6,338 nucleotides of DNA from Bacteroidota bacterium (GTDB taxonomy: Bacteria > Bacteroidota > Bacteroidia > 2-12-FULL-35-15). Numbering within the stretch: the first letter of the stretch is position 1; the number at the start of each line of letters is the position of its first letter. Positions 1 to 4,346 of this stretch are shown in pieces. Below the pieces are notes generated by a model. That model did no database searches. It worked only from the letters and a program-made list of their open reading frames with translations, and was not told the DNA's origin. The stretch covers positions 1 through 6,338 of the forward strand of contig JAPLDC010000443.1 in NCBI GenBank assembly GCA_026391935.1, written 5' to 3'. A program made the translations under genes and the position numbers.

Positions 1-566
1 TCATACCCCTCTGATTTTAACTCAGGAATGCGGGATTCCCAAAAACCATGGATCCCTTTTTGGTTTGTCATTTGTCCATTATAATTTTCTGTTGTATGCA
101 GAGGGACATGTGAATCAGCAATGTAATGCCCGAGATCTGCTGAATAATGAAGGATCAGATCCAGATTTTCTTCCTTAAAAGCTTCTGTCAACCGATACAC
201 CATTTTTTCGATGTGCCATGGAACAATTCCATATGCTTTTAATGTATCTTCTGAATATTTTGCAACAGCTTTCTTCCACCATTGAGGAACCGAATCAAAA
301 GGATATTTTCCATAATGATCGATATCGATATAATGTCTGGGAGCTTCGTCTACATTAGCATATCTTCTTCTATCCGGATCAACGGCATGCTCAGATATAT
401 ATTCGATGTGTTGTTTATAAAAACCTATCATTCCTTCCGGCAACGTAAAAACAGCCATTCGGTTGATCTTTTTATGTGCAAAAAAACCCCAAGAATATGC
501 CGGCTCAGTATCCGGAATCAAAAAAATAGTCAGCGCAATCAGTATTGCAATAATAAATTTACGCAT
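1..566 (-). CDS. Secreted zinc-dependent phospholipase C / S1-P1 nuclease-fold hydrolase (C-terminus cut by window edge)
   Basis: The frame opens at ATG 566-564 and runs off the left edge after 188 residues, so the C-terminus is missing. Seen: residues 1-25 look like a signal peptide (basic start, hydrophobic stretch about 4-17, cleavage expected in AYS|W). Trp26 would then be the mature N-terminus. Known for the family: S1/P1 nucleases and Bacillus-type phospholipase C bind three zinc ions through an N-terminal Trp, five His and several acidic residues. Matching candidates are W26, H31, D63, H78, H147, D151, H157, H173 and E177. The spacings W+5=H, D+15=H, H+4=D and D+6=H equal those of P1 nuclease, and the final HGFWE (H+4=E) resembles phospholipase C. 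Inference: an exported or periplasmic phosphodiesterase-type hydrolase. Whether it cuts phospholipid or nucleic acid cannot be told. It follows the shortened comB by 72 nt on the same strand and may have its own promoter. Confidence 0.82.
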   Translation of the reverse strand, partial: MRKFIIAILIALTIFLIPDTEPAYSWGFFAHKKINRMAVFTLPEGMIGFYKQHIEYISEHAVDPDRRRYANVDEAPRHYIDIDHYGKYPFDSVPQWWKKAVAKYSEDTLKAYGIVPWHIEKMVYRLTEAFKEENLDLILHYSADLGHYIADSHVPLHTTENYNGQMTNQKGIHGFWESRIPELKSEGY

Positions 567-638
567 GTTTTAGAATTGAGATGAACTATAAATATTATAA
601 TAATCTAAGTAAAGATAAAATTATAAAAATCAAAAATG

Positions 639-1016
639 TTAACGAAGTTTAACTAAATATTCCTGATGCGCATTTTTTGCAGCTTCAATTGCTTGAGTTC
701 CATTTGTTGTGGAGATAACAATGGTCTGACCTTTAATTTTATCGGTCATATAACTGAAAGGAGAATTTCCAAAATCAAAGCCTTCTAAAGCAACCCCATT
801 CCTCTCGGCACCAACCATAAAACCTTGCTGCTTATATTTGGTCGCTTCCTCAACAGTAGCAACCGGGATCATTTTTTCAACACCATGATGGAAAGCAGTA
901 CACATAGCACTTGTTGCACGAAGTATGTCGATCACCACTACGATTGCATCTTCTCTATGATGCACGGGGTATAGGTAAGGTGATAAACAAACATCAACTG
1001 TCAATTTCTTTTCCAT
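639..1016 (-). CDS. comB: ComB-like 2-phosphosulfolactate phosphatase, shortened to about half length (probably non-functional)
   Basis: 125 residues. ComB hydrolyses 2-phosphosulfolactate to sulfolactate; this is a coenzyme M step in methanogens, and its job in Bacteroidota is not established. Seen: the N-terminal half is well preserved, with VVIDILRATSAM at 27-38, GAERNG at 69-74, GFDFGNSP at 79-86 and STTNGT at 102-107. Family members are normally about 230-245 residues. Here similarity stops near residue 117, and only the short tail QEYLVKLR precedes the TAA. The missing half is not in the 72 nt before the next gene in any frame. The tail resembles the hydrophobic-basic end of full-length relatives, so an in-frame internal deletion is more likely than a stop mutation (inference from memory of the family). 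The start is ATG 1016-1014, preceded by GAGGGAG, an unusually good Shine-Dalgarno for this phylum. It lies 42 nt after gcvT on the same strand and is probably cotranscribed with it. Confidence 0.8.
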   Translation of the reverse strand: MEKKLTVDVCLSPYLYPVHHREDAIVVVIDILRATSAMCTAFHHGVEKMIPVATVEEATKYKQQGFMVGAERNGVALEGFDFGNSPFSYMTDKIKGQTIVISTTNGTQAIEAAKNAHQEYLVKLR

Positions 1017-1024
1017 ACAATCTC

Positions 1025-1042
1025 CCTCTCTTTTCGTAGAGG
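1025..1042 (-). promoter_or_regulatory. Shine-Dalgarno of comB inside a small hairpin
   Basis: In the 42-nt gcvT-comB spacer the minus strand reads CCTCT, an 8-nt loop, then AGAGG. This gives a perfect 5-bp stem whose 3' arm contains the start of the AGAGGGAG ribosome-binding sequence, 5-6 nt before the comB ATG. If folded, the hairpin would partly cover the ribosome-binding site. Ribosomes finishing gcvT could influence it. The stem is short, so this is a weak regulatory candidate. The Shine-Dalgarno itself is clear and supports the comB start. Confidence 0.35.
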
Positions 1043-1058
1043 TTAGAATAAAATAAGA

Positions 1059-2159
1059 TTATGCTTTATAAAAAGGAGTTTTTACAACTTTTGCTTTTAT
1101 TGCTTTATCGCGAATAATAATAAATATTTCTGAATCCGCTTTTGAAAAAGCTGTTGGAACATACCCCATTCCAATTGCCTTATTCAAGGTTGGGGATTGA
1201 GTTCCGGAAGTTACAACACCAATTACTTTACCACTCGCATCCGCGATTTGATAATCATGACGAGGAATGCCGCGATCAACCATTTCGAAGCCAACTAATT
1301 TTTTAGAAACACCTTTTTCTTTTTGCTCCAGTAAAACAGCTTTATTCGTAAACTCTTTTGTGAATTTTGTGATCCAACCTAATCCAGCTTCTATTGGAGA
1401 TGTTGTATCATTAATATCGTTTCCATATAAGCAGAAAGCCATTTCCAAACGCAATGTGTCGCGTGCCCCTAATCCTATTGGTTTGATACCATATTCGGCA
1501 CCAGCCGCAAAAACAGCATCCCACATTTTCTCAGCAACATTATTTGGAAAATAAATTTCAAATCCACCTGCGCCTGTATACCCTGTATTAGAAATTACCA
1601 CATTTTCTTCCCCATTGAATTTGCCAATTTTAAAAGAATAATAAGGCATATCAGATAAGTTAACGTCTGTAAGCTTTTGCAAAGCATGAATTGCTTTCGG
1701 TCCTTGAACAGCCAATAAAGAAACATCATCAGAAATGTTTTTCATTTCCACACCTTTGGTATTGTATTTACTGATCCAATTCCAATCTTTCTCGATATTA
1801 GAAGCGTTCACTACTAACATATATTCTTTTTCATTGATTCGATATACAAGCAGATCATCAACAATTCCGCCTTTATCATTTGGCAGACAAGAATATTGAA
1901 TTTTATCATTTACCAGAACAGAAGCATCATTTGAAGTAACACGCTGAATAAGATCTAAAGCATTCTCACCTTTTAAGATAAACTCTCCCATATGACTAAC
2001 ATCAAATACACCCATTGCATTTCGCACTGTGGCATGTTCGTCATTCAAACCACTATAGGATACCGGCATTAAATATCCTGCAAAAGGAACCATTTTTGCT
2101 CCTAAAGAAATGTGTTTATTCTCAAGTGCTACACTTTTCAATTCTGTTGTTGTTTCCAT
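1059..2159 (-). CDS. gcvT: Glycine cleavage system T protein (aminomethyltransferase, EC 2.1.2.10)
   Basis: 366 residues, full length for the family. GcvT takes the aminomethyl group from the lipoyl-carrying H protein, transfers the methylene to tetrahydrofolate and releases ammonia; it is cytoplasmic. Seen: the N-terminal hallmark KMVPFAGYLMPV (22-33), FDVSHMGE (52-59), and NDKGGIVDDLLVY (94-106) with the conserved catalytic Asp at 101, the same number as in E. coli GcvT. Also present are NTGYTGAGGFE (191-201), GLGARDTLRLE (229-239) and a C-terminal barrel domain from about 275 to the end. Nothing appears missing. The start is ATG 2159-2157, with an A-rich leader and no Shine-Dalgarno, as is usual in Bacteroidota. 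It lies 40 nt after the glycosyltransferase stop. No convincing promoter or terminator is visible in that gap, so it may be read through from upstream or have an unrecognised promoter. The genes for the H and P proteins are not in the window. Confidence 0.97.
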   Translation of the reverse strand: METTTELKSVALENKHISLGAKMVPFAGYLMPVSYSGLNDEHATVRNAMGVFDVSHMGEFILKGENALDLIQRVTSNDASVLVNDKIQYSCLPNDKGGIVDDLLVYRINEKEYMLVVNASNIEKDWNWISKYNTKGVEMKNISDDVSLLAVQGPKAIHALQKLTDVNLSDMPYYSFKIGKFNGEENVVISNTGYTGAGGFEIYFPNNVAEKMWDAVFAAGAEYGIKPIGLGARDTLRLEMAFCLYGNDINDTTSPIEAGLGWITKFTKEFTNKAVLLEQKEKGVSKKLVGFEMVDRGIPRHDYQIADASGKVIGVVTSGTQSPTLNKAIGMGYVPTAFSKADSEIFIIIRDKAIKAKVVKTPFYKA

Positions 2160-2199
2160 AGTTTTAATTGTTTAGATATGTAAAAGTAAGAAAAGAATC

Positions 2200-3042
2200 T
2201 CATGAATTCATTTTTTTTAGTATCTCAAGATACTTGCTCTGGTTAGAAGACAAAGAAAAACTCTTCTCTACATGAATTCGGCCATTTTGTCCAATACTCT
2301 CTCTCAGCTTTTGGTCATTAATTAATCGTAAGATACTATCTTTCCAATCATTAAAAGAATCGACTAGAATACCATTTTCTTCATTTTTAATTACCCTAAA
2401 ATTTGCTCCGATAGCAGTTGCAACTGTAGGAATACCTAACGCCATGTATTGCAAAGCCTTAAGTCCACTTTTCCCATAGACCCAAGGTTCATTAGGAAGC
2501 GGATATAGACCAATATCTAAAGAAATATCAGTAGTATTAAAATTAAATTTCCTAACAAATTCATCCAACATAGGTGTACAAGTGATTACATGATCAGCCT
2601 TTTTCATAAGGTAAATTGCTTTCGCTTTACCTTTCAAAAATTTCGATTTTTTGTTTGCATCACTGGTATGTCCAAGGAAAATAAGGTCGTCTATATCATA
2701 AATGATTTTTTTAGAAAACGAAACAAATAACCATTCAAATAAATTAAATCCTAAAGGAGTGACCCATAAATGGATGTAAACCACATCATATTTTCTAAGT
2801 GAAAACAAATCTTTTATCCTTCGAAAATAACCTTTCAAAGTATAGACTCCTTTTAGAAAAAAATTTCCTTTATTATAAATAATTTTCCAAAATTTCTCAT
2901 CAACAAAAGAGCTAGTTGTGATTTGATAACCTTCTTTTTCAAAACAAGGAAAATACTGCTCATACTTCAACCGCTGACTTGGTGCCTTATCAAAAGGGTA
3001 AGGAGACAAAAATAGAATTTTATTGTGAGGGCGAAAAGTCAT
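2200..3042 (-). CDS. GT4-like glycosyltransferase with an internal in-frame loss between its two domains
   Basis: 280 residues; relatives are usually about 360-380. Seen: the N-terminal half is typical of a Bacteroidota GT-B family (KILFLSPYPFD at 8-18, PSQRLKYEQYFP at 21-32, YDIDDLIF at 115-122, ADHVITCTPML at 149-159). The C-terminal half is equally typical (DIGLYPLPNEPWVYGKSG at 176-193, then ALQYMALGIPTVAT at 196-209 and GILVDS at 224-229). The two halves meet abruptly near residues 172-176. Known: full-length relatives have about 80-90 residues here, forming the first part of the C-terminal domain with the GWSGS-type loop. That stretch is absent and the frame is intact. Inference: sugar transfer is probably lost, or the gap is an assembly error. 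It would have worked in surface-polysaccharide assembly on the cytoplasmic face of the inner membrane. The start is ATG 3042-3040, 6 nt after the preceding glycosyltransferase stop, without a Shine-Dalgarno. Confidence 0.88.
   Translation of the reverse strand: MTFRPHNKILFLSPYPFDKAPSQRLKYEQYFPCFEKEGYQITTSSFVDEKFWKIIYNKGNFFLKGVYTLKGYFRRIKDLFSLRKYDVVYIHLWVTPLGFNLFEWLFVSFSKKIIYDIDDLIFLGHTSDANKKSKFLKGKAKAIYLMKKADHVITCTPMLDEFVRKFNFNTTDISLDIGLYPLPNEPWVYGKSGLKALQYMALGIPTVATAIGANFRVIKNEENGILVDSFNDWKDSILRLINDQKLRESIGQNGRIHVEKSFSLSSNQSKYLEILKKMNS
2219..2234 (-). repeat. Short perfect hairpin at the 3' end of the second glycosyltransferase
   Basis: AGTATCT and AGATACT are perfect 7-nt inverted arms around a 2-nt centre, which would fold as a 6-bp stem with a 4-nt loop. 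It lies inside the last codons before the stop. On the transcribed strand it is followed by a run of A, not T, so it is not a standard terminator. It may be coincidence or an mRNA 3'-end structure. Confidence 0.35.
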
Positions 3043-3048
3043 ATTTTA

Positions 3049-4272
3049 TTATTTCAATAATCGAAAATAAATTTCTTTATATTTTTCGATTCCGCTTTTT
3101 AAATCATAATATTTTTTTGAACGCTCTCTAACCTCAACAGGACTGTAATTTTTTAGAAAAGAATTCAGTTCTTCAATACTATTTTTATACCCAATTATCG
3201 AAAAGTCTTCAATTAACAATCCACCTTGTGTATACTTAATAATATCTTCCACGTCGCCGATTTTAGTATTACAAATTACAGGTATCCCTAGCGCTAAAAG
3301 TTCACCTAGCTTAGTAGGAGAACTTGACTTTTTTGAATATGCAGGCTTAATAAATGAAAGGCTTAAATTAGAGACCTGAATAAACTTAGGCACTTCGCTC
3401 CTAGTTGCATTAACAATTTTTAGATCTTCTAAAAGAATTCCTTTTTTATTTGCTGCATCTTTGATTATATTTTCATCTCCGTTACTAACAAATAAAAATT
3501 TCGCATTTTCATTCACCTCTTTAAGTAAAATAAAAAAATCAAGCATCTCGTCCAACATGTACCATGTTCCAATTGAACCAAGATAACTTAAAACAAATGC
3601 GTCTTTAGAAAAACCTAATCTGATCTTTTGTAATTCATTTTCATCATGCGTTAGAATAGAAAACAAATCATAATCAGCGCAACAAGGAATAACATCTATC
3701 GGTGTATTTGAATAACACCCCCATTTTTGAATTTCTTTTTTACCATTTTCTGTTAATGAAACAATCGTATCAGAACTTGCAATATAATTTGCTTCTTTTA
3801 TTTTATACTTTTTGTAAGCGAATTTATAAATAGGATTATTCATATTCCACAAACCGCCATCAACACGCTCATCAACCCAAAAGCCTCTAATATCAAACAA
3901 AAATTTCAATCCAAATTTTTTCTTTAAAAATAAACCGACAGCAGCAGAAACATAACTTCGGCAATGCACTAATGAAAAGTTTTTAACACGTTGTAATTGT
4001 ATTGCTTTTCTTTTCAAGAGAAATAAATCATAATATTTCGCTAGAATTGGTGGAGAGGATGTAAAAAATATAAATTCCCATTGAATATTATGCGCTCTCA
4101 ATAAATTACTTATTGACTGACCTTGTAACGCATATCTATCTTTTTTTTCGCAACTTAAAAGTGTGATCTTGAATCCAGACGAACTTAAACCTATTAGATA
4201 TGGGATTACCTGAGACTGGCCAAGAGGATCGGTCATTCCATCATAAGATATATATATAATTTGCCTGTTCAC
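3049..4272 (-). CDS. GT4-family glycosyltransferase
   Basis: 407 residues from GTG 4272-4270. This is a GT-B fold sugar transferase, probably acting in capsule, O-antigen or glycan assembly at the cytoplasmic side of the inner membrane. Seen (GTG numbering): N-terminal strand IIYISYDG followed by DPLGQSQVIPYL (15-26), a signature of this GT4 subgroup; DIRGFWVDE (127-135); the second-domain start YLGSIGTWY (230-238); and the donor-binding segment SPTKLGELLALGIPVI (318-333) with the conserved Glu at 324. Both domains appear complete. Start choice: the frame stays open to ATG 4320, but those 16 extra residues (MMAIRTSFLS...) do not resemble the family N-terminus and cover a perfect -7 promoter element at 4288-4295, whereas GTG gives the expected MNRQIIYISYDG. 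Neighbours: followed after 6 nt by another glycosyltransferase and divergent from the nucleotide-sugar dehydratase. It is strikingly A+T-rich in places (3061-3120 has 11 G/C in 60), more so than gcvT, as is common in exchanged polysaccharide genes. Substrate unknown. Confidence 0.92.
   Translation of the reverse strand: MNRQIIYISYDGMTDPLGQSQVIPYLIGLSSSGFKITLLSCEKKDRYALQGQSISNLLRAHNIQWEFIFFTSSPPILAKYYDLFLLKRKAIQLQRVKNFSLVHCRSYVSAAVGLFLKKKFGLKFLFDIRGFWVDERVDGGLWNMNNPIYKFAYKKYKIKEANYIASSDTIVSLTENGKKEIQKWGCYSNTPIDVIPCCADYDLFSILTHDENELQKIRLGFSKDAFVLSYLGSIGTWYMLDEMLDFFILLKEVNENAKFLFVSNGDENIIKDAANKKGILLEDLKIVNATRSEVPKFIQVSNLSLSFIKPAYSKKSSSPTKLGELLALGIPVICNTKIGDVEDIIKYTQGGLLIEDFSIIGYKNSIEELNSFLKNYSPVEVRERSKKYYDLKSGIEKYKEIYFRLLK
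3059..3091 (-). repeat. 9-bp inverted repeat at the junction of the two glycosyltransferase genes
   Basis: AATCGAAAA (3059-3067) and TTTTCGATT (3083-3091) are perfect inverted arms around 15 nt; two more A-T pairs form if one bulged T is allowed. It lies in the final codons of the first glycosyltransferase, with its 3' arm about 17 nt before the ATG of the second. In the mRNA it could form a stem just ahead of the second start. It is not followed by a U-run in the direction of transcription, so it is not a terminator. The region is very A+T-rich, so chance is possible, although the arms contain a central CG. Confidence 0.4.
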
Positions 4273-4313
4273 TATTCGCAAGATACACAAAGATAAAAAG
4301 GAAGTGCGAATAG
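4272..4313. promoter_or_regulatory. Perfect 9-bp inverted repeat bracketing a promoter element (putative operator)
   Basis: CTATTCGCA (4272-4280) and TGCGAATAG (4305-4313) are exact reverse complements separated by 24 nt. The -7 element of the minus-strand promoter (4288-4295) lies in the middle. The left arm lies at the expected transcript start and first codon of the glycosyltransferase. The right arm lies where the -33 element of the plus-strand promoter would be expected. Because transcription would begin inside the repeat, only one arm would be in the RNA, which favours a DNA-level binding site over an RNA hairpin. Inference: operator for a dimeric or DNA-looping regulator controlling both divergent transcripts. 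No regulator gene is in the window. Confidence 0.5.
4288..4295 (-). promoter_or_regulatory. Bacteroidota-type -7 promoter element (TATCTTTG) for the glycosyltransferase genes
   Basis: The minus strand reads TATCTTTG, an exact match to the Bacteroidota TAnnTTTG -7 consensus, 15 nt before the GTG chosen for the glycosyltransferase. A clear TTTG/TTG -33 element is not seen 17-23 nt upstream, so the promoter may be weak or activator-dependent. Transcription would start near 4280, leaving a very short leader. Confidence 0.5.
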
Positions 4314-4326
4314 CCATCATTTTTTA

Positions 4327-4334
4327 TATCTTTG
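4327..4334 (+). promoter_or_regulatory. Bacteroidota-type -7 promoter element (TATCTTTG) for the dehydratase gene
   Basis: The plus strand reads TATCTTTG, again an exact TAnnTTTG match, ending 12 nt before ATG 4347. It overlaps a possible TTG start at 4332 and ends directly before ATG 4335. If it is used, both of those codons lie upstream of the transcript start and ATG 4347 is the first usable start. No clear -33 TTTG is seen. The expected -33 zone overlaps the right arm of the inverted repeat at 4305-4313. Confidence 0.5.
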
Positions 4335-4346
4335 ATGATAATAAAT

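Noticed and set aside
282..584. Open frame of 100 codons on the plus strand
   Set aside because: It is antisense to the secreted zinc hydrolase, whose motifs are convincing; the plus-strand product has no recognisable features.
610..617. TATCTTTA on the minus strand upstream of the zinc hydrolase, as a promoter
   Set aside because: It matches the -7 consensus except for the last base, but the TTTTTG upstream is only 13 nt away, too close for a -33 element, and the region is almost pure A/T.
638..653. GTTAA/TTAAC inverted repeat at the comB stop, followed by a T-rich stretch, as a terminator
   Set aside because: The 5-bp stem is entirely A/T except for one G-C pair and is too weak to call a terminator.
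1267..1554. Open frame of 95 codons on the plus strand
   Set aside because: Antisense shadow of gcvT.
2181..2188. TACTTTTA on the minus strand upstream of gcvT, as a promoter
   Set aside because: One mismatch to the -7 consensus, no -33 element at suitable spacing, and A/T-rich background.
4272..4313. Invertible (phase-variable) promoter, as at Bacteroides capsule loci
   Set aside because: The repeats are only 9 bp and 24 nt apart, far too close for a normal invertase segment, and no recombinase gene is in the window. A binding site is the simpler reading.
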